Shown one piece after another: positions 52,260-61,380 of a DNA stretch of 64,000 nt. This DNA comes from Vibrio spartinae (GTDB taxonomy: Bacteria; Pseudomonadota; Gammaproteobacteria; Enterobacterales; Vibrionaceae), in assembly GCF_024347135.1 (NCBI RefSeq), contig NZ_AP024907.1, forward strand, positions 921,001-985,000, read 5' to 3'. The position numbers and the translations under genes are program-made. The notes below the pieces were generated by a model, which saw only the letters and a program-made list of their open reading frames with translations, was not told the DNA's origin and searched no databases. Position 1 is the stretch's first letter. The number at the start of each line of letters is the position of its first letter.

Positions 52260-53605
52260 ATCAGCCCCCATTTACCAAGTTTTGTCGCAATGAAATCCAT
52301 ACCTATACCAGGCATATCCAAAATCTGCTTTGGTGTTCCTCTTTCTTCTAACCTTTCTTTTAAAGTAAGACAGTTTTGTGCAAGCGCTTTAAGTTCTTTT
52401 AATAGAGTCTCTTTGGGAACTAAATCTGACAGTGAAGTTGCGATACCGTAAAAATCATACTCACCTCCTACCTCTAAAGGTGATTTCCACTTGGTAGCTC
52501 TAGGTATCCCTTCAGGGTCTGCTTTCATTGGAGCAAAATCATAGACTGGAGCAAGTTTGATAAAACCTTCTTTTTTGATGAAAGAAGTGTTTCTTCCATG
52601 GTTATCGCTGTTGCCAAATATGATATTGAGCAAGTCCCTTTTTACCCATTCAATAACAAATTCTTGGATGTTAAACTGATAGCCTTGTTCAGTAACCATA
52701 TGACTATTCATGATTTTATCAATCAGTTGTCTAATAGTATCTTCATGATCAAGAAGACTACCTGGTCCTTTATTTAAAATTGAGTAAACCGACTCCATGG
52801 CATAGCGCTGCATGTTTTGCTTGTCATCTAAATAGATATCAAACCTTGGTAACCAGAGAGAGGGGTAATTTTCACCTTCTTCTAATCGCATCGATTCTAT
52901 TGGAATAGTATCGACTCCCATGCTTGTTAACTCATGATAATAATAATATTCAGCTCGTAAAATATTGCTGTCAGTTTTCCCTCTAGAGCCTCGCGGATAT
53001 TTTACTAGATAATGTAAATCTTGATTAGTAACGTCATCTTGATAGCTGTCAATCCAGATCCGCCCCTCGTTGGAGTAACGCAGTAGTAGTTTTGGAGCTT
53101 CTCCTCCAGCACCTGTGGCACCTCCAGCAGCAGCTCCCCTTTCTTGCGCGTAATCTAAGAAGTCACTAGCTCTATCGATTACATCATGAAGGGCGAAGGA
53201 CAGTGAATCTGATTTTTTAGTCCGCTTTGGTAATGATTCCTTTATTCTCAAATTACCAACTGGAGAGATAGTTCCATACTTTAAAAGGATGAAATCTTGC
53301 TGGTCAATAGCTAGATCTCCAATATCAAGTTGCTTGACCCAGTAACGTCTGCTCGCTCCACTCGGCATTATGTCATCGAGAAACCTCAGCCACCCCGAGC
53401 GCCCTTTATCGTCAAAGTAGAAATTAACAGGGTGATTAAGTGAAACGGCATGGTTGTCATCTTTCTCGAAGTTTTCTACAGCATATTCGTTTAGGTAATG
53501 AACTTCTGTGATTATGAAGTTGCCTTCATTACTCTTAGGGAAGGTAACGTGAGCTATATCAATCCATTGCTCCAGTATGTAAGCTTGTATAGTGAGTGAT
53601 TCCAT
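52256..53605 (-). CDS. HipA-family serine/threonine kinase toxin
   Basis: 449 residues of the HipA fold. An N-terminal subdomain with SGWLRFLDDIMPSG (about 70-85) precedes the kinase lobe; a flexible Gly/Ala loop AAAGGATGAGGEAPK marks the P-loop-like segment; catalytic Asp334-Asn335-His336 in FGNSDNHGRN and the metal-site Asp in PVYDFAPMK are intact. In E. coli HipA phosphorylates glutamyl-tRNA synthetase; other branches hit other synthetases. The target here is unknown. Start ATG 53605 has a weak GGAG-like site. Confidence 0.88.
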   Translation of the reverse strand: MESLTIQAYILEQWIDIAHVTFPKSNEGNFIITEVHYLNEYAVENFEKDDNHAVSLNHPVNFYFDDKGRSGWLRFLDDIMPSGASRRYWVKQLDIGDLAIDQQDFILLKYGTISPVGNLRIKESLPKRTKKSDSLSFALHDVIDRASDFLDYAQERGAAAGGATGAGGEAPKLLLRYSNEGRIWIDSYQDDVTNQDLHYLVKYPRGSRGKTDSNILRAEYYYYHELTSMGVDTIPIESMRLEEGENYPSLWLPRFDIYLDDKQNMQRYAMESVYSILNKGPGSLLDHEDTIRQLIDKIMNSHMVTEQGYQFNIQEFVIEWVKRDLLNIIFGNSDNHGRNTSFIKKEGFIKLAPVYDFAPMKADPEGIPRATKWKSPLEVGGEYDFYGIATSLSDLVPKETLLKELKALAQNCLTLKERLEERGTPKQILDMPGIGMDFIATKLGKWGLI

Positions 53606-53636
53606 AACTATCTCCAGATATTTATGCGTACTATTT

Positions 53637-53685
53637 TACTCATAAAGGTGCTAAATTTCAAACTGTGTAACTGTAACTACTCACA
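53637..53685. repeat. TACTCAYA repeats upstream of hipA
   Basis: TACTCATA at 53637-53644 and TACTCACA at 53678-53685, the latter preceded by GTAACTGTAAC. They match the repeats at 51640-51700 beyond the other end of the operon and lie in the hipA promoter zone. Confidence 0.5.
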
Positions 53686-53920
53686 AACCTAAGTTTTAGA
53701 TGTTCTTGTAACCTAAAGTAATCATTATTATTCTAGCTATTTGGAAAGGTGATGATTTGAATAGGTTTTGAAGATTTTCGAACTGATTTTGGTATAAAGC
53801 ATCACACTATTTTCCCACTCTAAAGTGCGGCACTAAAGCTTTATGTTCCTATAAGATTGATTGTTTTATGTGGAGACTTAGTTTGTTGAACTAGCTCATA
53901 GAGTACAGGTTTAGTGAGTA
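53686..53920. other. Spacer where hipA would normally follow hipB
   Basis: AT-rich, no gene or hipA remnant that I can recognise. Confidence 0.45.
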
Positions 53921-54169
53921 TCACCAATCTTCTTCATCGATAATGTTTTTATATTTATCAAAGTCTTTCGTTTCAACATAAAGCGTTAGATCTAGAGCTT
54001 GAATGATTTCAAACATAGTAGAGAGCGTGGCTTTATCTGGTCTATTTTCAAAGTTAGAAATGGTAGCTTGCTTTATGCCGACTTTCTTTGCCACTTCGGA
54101 CTGAGTCCATTTATTTTTTTGTCGTATTAGCAGTAAACTATTAGCGAGTTGCTGTGGACTATAAATCAC
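53921..54169 (-). CDS. hipB: HipB-type antitoxin/repressor without adjacent cognate hipA
   Basis: 82 residues matching E. coli HipB nearly end to end: IYSPQQLANSLLLIRQKNKW, TQSEVAKKVGIKQATISNFE, then ALDLTLYVETK and the C-terminal Trp (EEDW) used in Lon recognition in E. coli. The helix that reads DNA (IKQATISNFEN) is preserved, and two HipB-like operators lie just upstream. The next gene on the strand is a HipA of a different branch that already has its own XRE partner, 315 bases away. Confidence 0.88.
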   Translation of the reverse strand: MIYSPQQLANSLLLIRQKNKWTQSEVAKKVGIKQATISNFENRPDKATLSTMFEIIQALDLTLYVETKDFDKYKNIIDEEDW

Positions 54170-54227
54170 AATTCGTCATTCCTTACGGTTATTGATGCTT
54201 ACTTTTCACAAGGGATTCAAGCAACAC

Positions 54228-54273
54228 TATCCCTACTAGGGTATATTATTAACATTATACCTTTGTTGGGATA
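54228..54273. promoter_or_regulatory. Pair of HipB operators
   Basis: TATCC-CTACTAGG-GTATA (54228-54245) and TATAC-CTTTGTTG-GGATA (54256-54273) match the E. coli HipB operator TATCC-N8-GGATA with one mismatched half each; their centres are 28 bases apart. A third half-site (ACTAGGGAATA) lies at 54290-54300. They sit 59-104 bases before hipB. Confidence 0.75.
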
Positions 54274-54364
54274 AAACCAAGAGTCGCTCTACTAGGGAAT
54301 AAAGTAGAACAATCAAAGCCCTTGGCTTTGACTTATCTATATACAGGAGGGTTCTACCCCGTTT

Positions 54365-55189
54365 TCACGGACGGTTTAGTAAAGACGTAAACTTGCTGTC
54401 TTGATTCGCCAGTCTACGTCGCATTCTTGGATTATGGAACCGTTCGATATAATCAAAAATATCTGCTCTGGCTTCATTTCTTGTCCGGTATTGTCGATAA
54501 TTGATTCGTTCCCGTTTCATCACACCGAAGAACCCTTCACAAGCCGCGTTATCTGCACAATGGCCTACAGCACTCATGCTGCTGGTTAGGTTCTTTTGCT
54601 TGAGAAAGCGCTGATAGTCTCCGCTGGTAAATTGTGTGCCACGATCTGAATGTAAGATAACATGATGTCTTTCCTGTCGCTGCCAAACCGCCATTTCGAC
54701 GGCTCGAATCACCATATAACGGTCTTGTCGATGATGCATCGACCAGCCAACGATGAGCTTGTTAAACAGGTCAAGCACCACACACAGATAAAGCTTCCCT
54801 TCAAGTGTCCCAATTTCTGTAATGTCTGTGACCCATTTGGTTTCCGGCTCCAAAGCATTAAAGTCCCGCTCAAGATGATTCTTTAAACCGTCAGGACGTG
54901 CGGACTGTCGCTTTGCCCCTCGACCTTTTTTACGCGGCCAGCCATAAAGTCCATTCGCTGACATCAGTCTGGCGACACGATTTAAGCTCGCTTTCAACCC
55001 TTCGGCTTGCAGATCTTCGTGCATACGTGGTGCGCCGATAATACCACCGCTATCATCATGGATCTCGCGCATTCGTTTTAATAACGTTGCGTTAGCAAGA
55101 GCACGCGCACTTGGCTGCCGTTCCACCCAAGCGTAATAACCACTAGGAGAGACGCGCAAACAACGGCACATGAGGCGAATAGAAAACAC
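54365..55189 (-). CDS. IS3-family transposase OrfB (DDE integrase domain)
   Basis: 274 residues from GTG 55189, with HTH_21 ([18 protein letters not shown]) and a DDE catalytic core: Asp in WVTDITEI, Asp in HSDRGTQF and Glu in [10 protein letters not shown]. The reading frame extends upstream to overlap orfA, and a C.AAA.G slippery site near 55225 would produce the OrfAB fusion by -1 frameshifting. All three catalytic residues are present, so the element may be active. Confidence 0.92.
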   Translation of the reverse strand: MFSIRLMCRCLRVSPSGYYAWVERQPSARALANATLLKRMREIHDDSGGIIGAPRMHEDLQAEGLKASLNRVARLMSANGLYGWPRKKGRGAKRQSARPDGLKNHLERDFNALEPETKWVTDITEIGTLEGKLYLCVVLDLFNKLIVGWSMHHRQDRYMVIRAVEMAVWQRQERHHVILHSDRGTQFTSGDYQRFLKQKNLTSSMSAVGHCADNAACEGFFGVMKRERINYRQYRTRNEARADIFDYIERFHNPRMRRRLANQDSKFTSLLNRP

Positions 55190-55218
55190 ATCGCGGCAAC
55201 GCGATATCGCAAGATACC

Positions 55219-55506
55219 TTACGGTAACTCTTTGGCGAAGAACGTTGCCGCTTCTCGCAAAAAATCACGTTCCTTTTTCACTTTCGCTAATTCGCGTTTT
55301 AGCCTCGCCATTTCTTCATCACGAGGAGAGCCACTGCCTTGAAATGCTTTATCTTGTGACTGCTCCGCCTCTCGTTTCCAACGGTTTAATAAGTTAGGAT
55401 TGATGCCGATATCTAATGCTATCTGACGACAACTCACACCCGGTTGCTGAGTCAGCGCAACGGCTTCGCGTTTGAATTCTGCAGAATATTTTCTTCGCTT
55501 GGTCAT
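55219..55506 (-). CDS. IS3-family OrfA (HTH protein)
   Basis: 95 residues: HTH_Tnp_1 domain ([37 protein letters not shown]) and a leucine-zipper-like helix ([20 protein letters not shown]). ATG 55506 follows AAGGAG. It binds the IS ends and is joined to OrfB by frameshifting. Confidence 0.92.
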   Translation of the reverse strand: MTKRRKYSAEFKREAVALTQQPGVSCRQIALDIGINPNLLNRWKREAEQSQDKAFQGSGSPRDEEMARLKRELAKVKKERDFLREAATFFAKELP

Positions 55507-55662
55507 AGACACTCCTTTTAGGCATAGTATGCCTCTTTATAGATGTGTCCGTAAAATATGGGTAGAACCCAAACCAGTGTACCCAAAGATCAAAGAAGTA
55601 GTGAGACGTCCTTGGATGACAATGGGTTCTAAGTTATTGATTTTGCGTTATTTTAGGCACAA

Positions 55663-55717
55663 AAAAAGACGCCCGAGGACGTCTTTCTCTATGATTTGGT
55701 GGAGCTGGCGGGAGTTG
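55663..55717 (-). repeat. ssrA-proximal attachment site
   Basis: The 3' end of the tmRNA gene plus terminator; 55691-55717 is repeated exactly at 51377-51403. Together they bound a 4.3-kb island. Confidence 0.85.
55666..55686 (-). terminator. ssrA terminator
   Basis: AGACG and CGTCT pair around CCCGAGGA, and the minus strand continues with seven T. It lies 11 bases past the tmRNA CCA end. Confidence 0.8.
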
Positions 55718-56062
55718 AACCCGCGTCCGAAAATCATTCATCTTTGGTACTACATGCTTAGTCGATCTTTAATTTCACTACCACCTGCGAACCGACACGC
55801 GAATGAATAGCTAACCTGAATTATGTCTTACGCTTCATCCCTCAGGTGGGGGAATCCACGCCAGCTTGTTTTGGTTTGACCATCTGAACTCCCCGTCCTA
55901 CAAGCAGAGGCTAAGGCAGATGGGCTCTCAGCAGGTTATTAAGCTGCTAGTGCGTAGTTTTCGTCGTTTGCGACTATTTTTTTGCGGTTTGTTAACGAGG
56001 CCTACCGCACCTCGGCATGCACCTCAGACTGCAAAATTCCCGTCGAATCCTGAATCAGCCCC
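55697..56062 (-). ncRNA. ssrA: tmRNA
   Basis: The minus strand begins GGGGCTGATTCAGGATTCGA and ends in CAACTCCCGCCAGCTCCACC-A, the tRNA-like acceptor half with encoded CCA; length 366. The tag frame at 55939-55971 reads ANDENYALAA then TAA, identical to E. coli. It rescues stalled ribosomes together with SmpB, encoded just upstream. The 3' end is the island attachment site. Confidence 0.97.
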
Positions 56063-56077
56063 GGAGGTAGAGTGTGC

Positions 56078-56105
56078 ATACTACCAGAATTGTTCCTACT
56101 GTCTA
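56078..56105 (-). promoter_or_regulatory. Sigma-70-type promoter of ssrA
   Basis: On the minus strand TAGACA and TAGTAT are 16 bases apart and end 15 bases before the mature tmRNA 5' end. Boxes are near consensus. Confidence 0.55.
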
Positions 56106-56130
56106 GTGCTGCACAATCATATGGTTAAGT

Positions 56131-56610
56131 TTAACGCAGTGCGCTCTTCATCACGCGGTCTTTTTGGCGTTGCCAGTCGCGATCTTTGGCCGTATCACGC
56201 TTGTCGTGCATCTTCTTACCCTTGGCAACCCCGATTTTTATTTTGACCCATGAGCGAGACCAATACAGCGATAGCGAGATTAAGGTCATCCCTTCACGAT
56301 TGATTCGGCCGAATAAATTATCGAGTTCGCGACGAGAGAGCAGAAGTTTGCGCACCCGAGTCGGGTTGGAAATTACATGTGTTGAAGCTTGTTGCAGTGG
56401 AATAATGCTCATGCCGGAGATAAAAGCTTCTCCGTTACGCATGAACACATAACTTTCTGCAATATTTGCTTTGCCCTGGCGAAGTGACTTCACTTCCCAG
56501 CCCTGAAGCTCCAGACCAGCTTCTATCTCATCTTCAATGAAATATTCGTGGCGAGCTTTTTTGTTCAGAGCAATCGTGTTGCTCCCTGCTTTTGATTTTT
56601 TCTTTGCCAT
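56131..56610 (-). CDS. smpB: SsrA-binding protein
   Basis: 159 residues, the normal SmpB length. Family features [34 protein letters not shown] and the basic tail [20 protein letters not shown] are all present. It binds the tRNA-like domain of tmRNA and places its tail in the empty mRNA channel. ATG 56610 matches the family start MAKKKSK; a longer upstream frame is not conserved. Next to ssrA, as usual. Confidence 0.97.
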   Translation of the reverse strand: MAKKKSKAGSNTIALNKKARHEYFIEDEIEAGLELQGWEVKSLRQGKANIAESYVFMRNGEAFISGMSIIPLQQASTHVISNPTRVRKLLLSRRELDNLFGRINREGMTLISLSLYWSRSWVKIKIGVAKGKKMHDKRDTAKDRDWQRQKDRVMKSALR

Positions 56611-56830
56611 AGTGGAGCGTATTATACGGATTGCGTGTGGCTTGGGAAATCCTTTTATTGGCGTTGGTGCAAAATATACACAATTGTCTGATAAATCTGC
56701 GATTGTTGTCATTGCAAGGTGATGGATTGACCGATTGAAGCCGATTGGAGGCGAGATGTTGACCTTGAGCTCACTTGTGTATCACAGTAAAATTACAGCG
56801 CTTAGGTGTAAAGAGAAAGAAGGAGCATCA

Positions 56831-57262
56831 ATGAAGCAGGTGAGTCGTTCTGCACTGGTATCGTTTAGCGCTGAACAGATGTTTAATTTAGTCAATGACG
56901 TGATGCGTTATCCTGAGTTCTTGCCGGGTTGTTCCGGTGCGAGAGTGATTGAGTCAAATGCTGACAAGATGGTCGCTTCTGTTGATGTCTCCAAAGCGGG
57001 GATCAGCAAAACATTTACTACGTCGAATCAGTTAAAAACGGGCGAAGCTATTTTGATGGATTTGGTGGACGGCCCTTTTAAAATGCTGCGTGGTGGATGG
57101 TATTTTACACCGCTCGATGAATGGGCTTGTAAAGTTGAACTGAAGCTTGAATTTGAGTTTTCCAGCAAGATGATTGAGCTGGCATTCGGCAAAATATTCA
57201 ATGATCTGACCAGTAATATGGTGAATGCTTTCACCAAACGGGCAAAGCAGGTGTATGTATGA
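56831..57262 (+). CDS. ratA: RatA-type START/polyketide-cyclase-like protein (ubiquinone-binding family)
   Basis: 143 residues, SRPBCC fold: [41 protein letters not shown], and a C-terminal helix [21 protein letters not shown]. coli RatA blocks 70S assembly when overproduced; COQ10-like members bind ubiquinone. AGGAG precedes ATG 56831. Divergent from smpB and overlapping rnfH by 4 bases, as in most gammaproteobacteria. Confidence 0.92.
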   Translation: MKQVSRSALVSFSAEQMFNLVNDVMRYPEFLPGCSGARVIESNADKMVASVDVSKAGISKTFTTSNQLKTGEAILMDLVDGPFKMLRGGWYFTPLDEWACKVELKLEFEFSSKMIELAFGKIFNDLTSNMVNAFTKRAKQVYV

Positions 57263-57606
57263 CGGATGAAGAGAATACGATTCATGTGGAAGTAGTGTAT
57301 GCACTGCCGCATGAGCAGCGTGTGTTGTCGCTGGTTGTGTCGCCAGCGATGACGGTAGAAGAGATTATCCGCCAATCTGGTGTGTTAAATATGTATCCGG
57401 AGATTGATCTGGCCAAGAATAAAGTGGGAATTTTCAGCCGTCCGGTGAAATTGGATGCGACAGTCCGGGATCGGGATCGGATCGAGATTTACCGGCCGTT
57501 GCTGGCTGATCCGAAAGAAATTCGCAGGAAGCGGGCAGAACAGGCCAAAGCTGCGGGCACTGCTGACCCGGTAACCGGCGGTAAACCCAATCCACTGAAA
57601 AAATAG
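57259..57606 (+). CDS. rnfH: RnfH family (UPF0125) ubiquitin-like protein
   Basis: 115 residues, beta-grasp fold with [33 protein letters not shown] and [20 protein letters not shown], the family signature. Conventionally coupled with ratA (ATGA overlap). Function not established. Confidence 0.93.
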   Translation: MTDEENTIHVEVVYALPHEQRVLSLVVSPAMTVEEIIRQSGVLNMYPEIDLAKNKVGIFSRPVKLDATVRDRDRIEIYRPLLADPKEIRRKRAEQAKAAGTADPVTGGKPNPLKK

Positions 57607-57622
57607 TCGTCATTCCGATAGT

Positions 57623-57650
57623 AAAAAAGCTCGCAATGCGAGCTTTTTTT
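57623..57650. terminator. Bidirectional terminator between rnfH and bamE
   Basis: AAAAAAGCTCGC-AAT-GCGAGCTTTTTTT is a symmetrical stem with A and T runs on both sides, serving the convergent genes. Confidence 0.92.
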
Positions 57651-57675
57651 ACAACCGTTGGTTTGACTCGTTGAC

Positions 57676-58038
57676 TTACTGGACGCTTTCAAAGAATTGA
57701 TCACTGTTATGAAAGTCACCAGCCATATGAATCAGTGAGCCTCTCTTGTCAAATTTGACAATCAGGTTCTTCTGAACCGGATCTTCATGACCAGAAACAT
57801 GATGGTAAATGTAGTACCAAGTATCGGGATAACCATTTTCAACAAGCATCGGAGAACCAAGGACATAACGGACTTGTTGTTTGGTCATACCGAATTTCAG
57901 TTGATCAACCTCTTGTTGATCAACGTAGTTGCCTTGGTTGATATCAATCCGGTAAACCAACATATCGGTAACCGATGAACATCCACTGAGGACAAGTATT
58001 GCTAATGACGCGGTGATGAGAGACTTCTTCAATTGCAT
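57676..58038 (-). CDS. bamE: Outer-membrane assembly lipoprotein BamE (SmpA/OmlA)
   Basis: 120 residues. Lipoprotein signal with lipobox LSGC (Cys20), then [35 protein letters not shown], and WYYIYHH. BamE supports the BAM complex that folds outer-membrane beta-barrels. Length and position beside recN and rnfH are as in other vibrios. Confidence 0.95.
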   Translation of the reverse strand: MQLKKSLITASLAILVLSGCSSVTDMLVYRIDINQGNYVDQQEVDQLKFGMTKQQVRYVLGSPMLVENGYPDTWYYIYHHVSGHEDPVQKNLIVKFDKRGSLIHMAGDFHNSDQFFESVQ

Positions 58039-58575
58039 AGTTTGTTTACTACATTGTCATTTAGAGTGAAAGCTTGGCTGATAATAAACAAGCTTGGTGA
58101 AGAAGTAAAAGGGTTCCCCACCATCTTATCCCACACTCAGACTACAAATTTTAGATTTTGTTGCATCGGATTGGTTTTTTTTCAATATTCGTCATCAATT
58201 ATAGAGCCTGATAGTCATATGAGATGTTTTTTTGGACGGCTTTATTGGGTTGGACAGGGAATTTGGGTTGGACAGATCGATTTGACGGTATGCTTCAGGT
58301 GAGCAGAAGCGCCCGCTCAACGATGGTGGCGATGCTTGAGAGGCTGACAGTGCTTCTCACGACCTGAAGTCTGACTGAGGAAGTCAAGTGATGAATCATA
58401 CCGCTTTATATTCAAGCTATTACACGGATGGTAAGAAATTACCAATCATTGATGTTTATATATTCATAAATAAAATATAATTAGTCTGGTGTTTAATATT
58501 CTTATTTATACTCTGTTTATGGGCGATAAATTGACAAATCGAATTTATTTATCTTGGTGAATCATAGTGAATGAA
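58039..58575. other. Intergenic region upstream of bamE
   Basis: 537 bases with no supported gene. It contains an 11-bp direct repeat GGGTTGGACAG near 58249 and 58265. The bamE promoter must lie near its left end. Confidence 0.5.
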
Positions 58576-59334
58576 TTAATTTGATAAGAAACCATCAAAT
58601 AGGTGGCATGTTTCTATAAGTTGCTGACTTAATTTATTGTTCTTTTTAAAGTATAGCACCCCATGAGCAAGCGGGTTGAATTTGCGTAAAAGCTGATGGA
58701 TTCCAATCAAGCTTTGCCAATATTCATCGGAAACCTGCTGTTTCCAATACCATAATGCTTTTCGTTTTTGTTCGACAGTGATTTGTTTGATACGGCATAA
58801 GTCCATGAGTAAGAGATAAATATCTCTTGCTTTGAGTTTTGGACTCGCATGCATAATTGATTCTTCAAAGTCAATCAGGCTAAGCTGATTATGCTGATCG
58901 ATTAATATGTCGCGCAGTGCAGGGCGACCGTGAGCAATATCCGCATTATGTAATTTGATGAATAAATTGAACAGTTGCATCAATATATCATCAGTAATAC
59001 GTTCGGCTTCAACTTGAGAGAGTGGCTGGCCTTTGTCGGGCGTGACAAAGAAACGTTTCCCTTCCAGTGCGATTTTAGGGACTTGAAAGCCAATCGAATT
59101 TAAATAGAGCAATACCGATTTTTCATGTTCAAAACGAGACCATGAATTCATGGTTGCTTTTGACTGGAAGCATGATAATAAATTGAATTGACCAGCAACT
59201 GACGAGAGTTTGCAGATAAAATTAGATTTATCCTCACCGCCAATTTTTAGCCAGTAAGTTCTCTGTTGTTCCGTGATTTTAATAACACCATTAATATTGC
59301 TATCAATGTGTTTTATGCATTGTTCTCTTAACAT
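58576..59334 (-). CDS. Kinase-like protein (APH/RIO/Kdo-kinase fold)
   Basis: 252 residues. The C-lobe reads IAHGRPALRDILIDQHNQL then LSLIDFEES, the HG-x-(A/L)RN-like catalytic loop and DFG-equivalent of LPS-kinase/RIO-like proteins; the Asp usual in the catalytic loop is not obvious (RP replaces DL), so activity is doubtful. WSRFEHEKSVLLYLNS matches the alphaC-type helix. It follows recN on the same strand and may act on LPS or be a relic. AT-rich relative to neighbours. Confidence 0.65.
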   Translation of the reverse strand: MLREQCIKHIDSNINGVIKITEQQRTYWLKIGGEDKSNFICKLSSVAGQFNLLSCFQSKATMNSWSRFEHEKSVLLYLNSIGFQVPKIALEGKRFFVTPDKGQPLSQVEAERITDDILMQLFNLFIKLHNADIAHGRPALRDILIDQHNQLSLIDFEESIMHASPKLKARDIYLLLMDLCRIKQITVEQKRKALWYWKQQVSDEYWQSLIGIHQLLRKFNPLAHGVLYFKKNNKLSQQLIETCHLFDGFLSN

Positions 59335-59441
59335 AACATGAATGTATTATTTGTGTGATATGTTGAATGGGCAATAATGAATTGCGGCACATTCTATCCG
59401 TTTTTTGTTAAGTTAAGATCAAATACAGAAAAAATCAAAAG

Positions 59442-59484
59442 AAATATCGGGCCGAATATGATTTGATTAAAAGACCCGATATTT
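59442..59484 (-). terminator. Probable recN terminator
   Basis: AAATATCGGG and CCCGATATTT form a 10-bp stem with a 23-base loop; the minus strand continues with CTTTTGATTTTTT. It lies 56 bases after the recN stop. Confidence 0.55.
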
Positions 59485-59539
59485 ATTATGAGGGGGATAT
59501 TCAGGCGGTGGATAATAAAATAAATTAATTTGAAAACGG

Positions 59540-61207
59540 TTATGCAGCCACGAGCAATAACTCTTTTGCATTTGCTAAAGTCGTTTCAGTAATTTGACTA
59601 CCGCCAAGCAATCTTGCTAATTCTTCAATCCGTTGCTGATTATCCAGCTTGAGCATCTGTGTTTCTGTTTTTCCGCTTTTCGTTTGTTTGGCAACAAAAA
59701 GTTGTTGATGTCCACAACCGGCAACCTGTGGCAAGTGGGTGACACACAAGACTTGGGTCGATTCGCCCAACTGACGTAGCATCTTCCCGACAACAGCGGC
59801 TGTCGGGCCACTAATGCCGACATCGACTTCATCGAAGATCAAACTTGGGGTTTCAACTTTTTGCGCAGTAATCACCTGAATCGCGAGTGATATTCGCGAT
59901 AGTTCCCCACCTGAGGCGACTTTGGTCATGGGCTGCAACGGTTGGCCCGGGTTAGTCGACACCATAAAGTTCACTGAATCGAATCCGAGTGGAGAGGGGT
60001 GATTGTCATCATAATGAATATCCATCTGGAACTTGGCTTTTTCCATGCTCAGTTCATGCATACTCTGACTGATTAATTTATTGAGCTCTTTGGCGTAACG
60101 CATTCTGGACTGATGCAGTTTTTCAGCGCGTTGAACAAATGATTGATACGCTTGTGCCACCATATGCTCAAGCTGTTCAAGTTTCTCATCGGAATAGTCA
60201 AGGGCGGAAATCTGCTGGCGCAGGCTTTGGTGGTGCTGATAGAGATCTTCCGGCAGTACATTGTGTTTACGGGCCAGAGACATGACTTTGGAATAGCGGT
60301 CTTCAATATGTGCCATTTGTGCCGGATCGACTTCAATCCGATCCAGATAGTCACGGAGTTCACTGTTTGCTTCTTCCAGTTGAATCAGTGCTTCCGCAAG
60401 CATGGCAGGCAACATTGCCATTTTTTCATCCAGCTCGGCTAACTGAGCCAGAACCTGATTGGTTGACTGAAGTAAACCGATGGCATTGACTTCATCGCCT
60501 TCATTCAATAACTGGATTGCATTTTGGCTGAGGGTGAGTAGTTCACCACTATTCGTCAGGCGTTTGTATTCATGTTCCAGTTCGGGGAACTCATCTTCAC
60601 TGAGCGATAATTCATTCAGTTCTTTGATTTGATACTCCAGTAACTGGAGCTGCGCCTGATTTTGTTGGCTGTTTTTACGGATTTGTTCCAATTCATTGTT
60701 GGCCTGACGCCAATTCTGGTAAGCGACCCGTGTCTTTTTCAACAAATCGGCATGACCGGCATATTGGTCCAGCATGGTCAGTTGGTGCTCACTTTTCATC
60801 AGTTGCTGATGGGCGTGCTGACCATGAATATTGATGAGCAATTGCCCAAGTGATTTCAGTTGTGAGATCGGTACCGGATTGCCATTGATAAATGCGCGTG
60901 AACGGCCTTCTTTGGTAATCACCCGGCGGAGAATACATTCGCTGCCGTCTAGCAGTTCATTATCTTCGAGCCAACGGGTGGCGTGCAGATTGTGATCGAG
61001 AAGAAATGCAGCGCAGACTTCGGTTTTTTCTTCACCTTGACGCACCATGCTGGCTTCCGCCCTGCCACCGAGACACAAACTGAGCGCATCAATCGCAATG
61101 GACTTACCTGCACCGGTCTCCCCGGTAATGGTGGTCATTCCTTGAGAAAGTTCTAACTGTAATGATTTTACGATTGCAAAATTATTGACACTTAAATGAG
61201 CCAGCAT
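59540..61207 (-). CDS. recN: DNA repair protein RecN
   Basis: 555 residues, SMC-like ATPase: Walker A GETGAGKS (29-36), a long coiled-coil middle (about 150-370), signature [14 protein letters not shown] and Walker [13 protein letters not shown]. It acts in double-strand-break repair by holding DNA ends. ATG 61207 follows AGGTG. Two LexA boxes sit immediately upstream, so it is SOS-induced as in other gammaproteobacteria. Confidence 0.97.
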   Translation of the reverse strand: MLAHLSVNNFAIVKSLQLELSQGMTTITGETGAGKSIAIDALSLCLGGRAEASMVRQGEEKTEVCAAFLLDHNLHATRWLEDNELLDGSECILRRVITKEGRSRAFINGNPVPISQLKSLGQLLINIHGQHAHQQLMKSEHQLTMLDQYAGHADLLKKTRVAYQNWRQANNELEQIRKNSQQNQAQLQLLEYQIKELNELSLSEDEFPELEHEYKRLTNSGELLTLSQNAIQLLNEGDEVNAIGLLQSTNQVLAQLAELDEKMAMLPAMLAEALIQLEEANSELRDYLDRIEVDPAQMAHIEDRYSKVMSLARKHNVLPEDLYQHHQSLRQQISALDYSDEKLEQLEHMVAQAYQSFVQRAEKLHQSRMRYAKELNKLISQSMHELSMEKAKFQMDIHYDDNHPSPLGFDSVNFMVSTNPGQPLQPMTKVASGGELSRISLAIQVITAQKVETPSLIFDEVDVGISGPTAAVVGKMLRQLGESTQVLCVTHLPQVAGCGHQQLFVAKQTKSGKTETQMLKLDNQQRIEELARLLGGSQITETTLANAKELLLVAA

Positions 61208-61233
61208 GTTCACACCTGTATATTTTACCAATA

Positions 61234-61271
61234 CTGTATAAAGAAACAGTATATACTGTATAAAGACACAG
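61234..61271. promoter_or_regulatory. Tandem LexA boxes of recN
   Basis: CTGTATAAAGAAACAG (61234-61249) and CTGTATAAAGACACAG (61256-61271) both fit CTG-N10-CAG, 22 bases apart, just before the recN start. Confidence 0.92.
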
Positions 61272-61380
61272 TAAAGATGTTTGGTGATTTTATTTTCACC
61301 AATGTACCAGGCAAGGCAAAGGGCTGAATCGAGGCATATTCAGCCTTGGCAAATGACAATCAATATGAGCTTTCGGGGTC

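Larger units (their letters stand above)
54349..55570 (-). mobile_element. Complete IS3-family insertion sequence
   Basis: A 1222-bp element bounded by inverted repeats: GGGTTCTACCCCGTTTTCAC at 54349 and, on the minus strand from 55570, GGGTTCTACCCATATTTTAC; both continue with GGAC. It carries orfA and orfB in -1 frame. No clear 3-4 bp target duplication (GGA versus AAA at the flanks), so it may have recombined after insertion. Confidence 0.9.

Noticed and set aside
54349..55570. Target-site duplication of the IS3 element
   Set aside because: Flanking triplets differ (GGA and AAA), so I do not claim one.
55472..55810. 112-codon plus-strand frame across the IS end and tmRNA 3' end
   Set aside because: Runs antisense through orfA, the IS terminus and ssrA; the apparent protein is a by-product. 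I considered an integrase C-terminus (55571-55650) but saw no Tyr-recombinase motif.
58033..58302. 89-codon plus-strand frame upstream of bamE
   Set aside because: No ribosome site, no family resemblance, overlaps the bamE start region; treated as noncoding.
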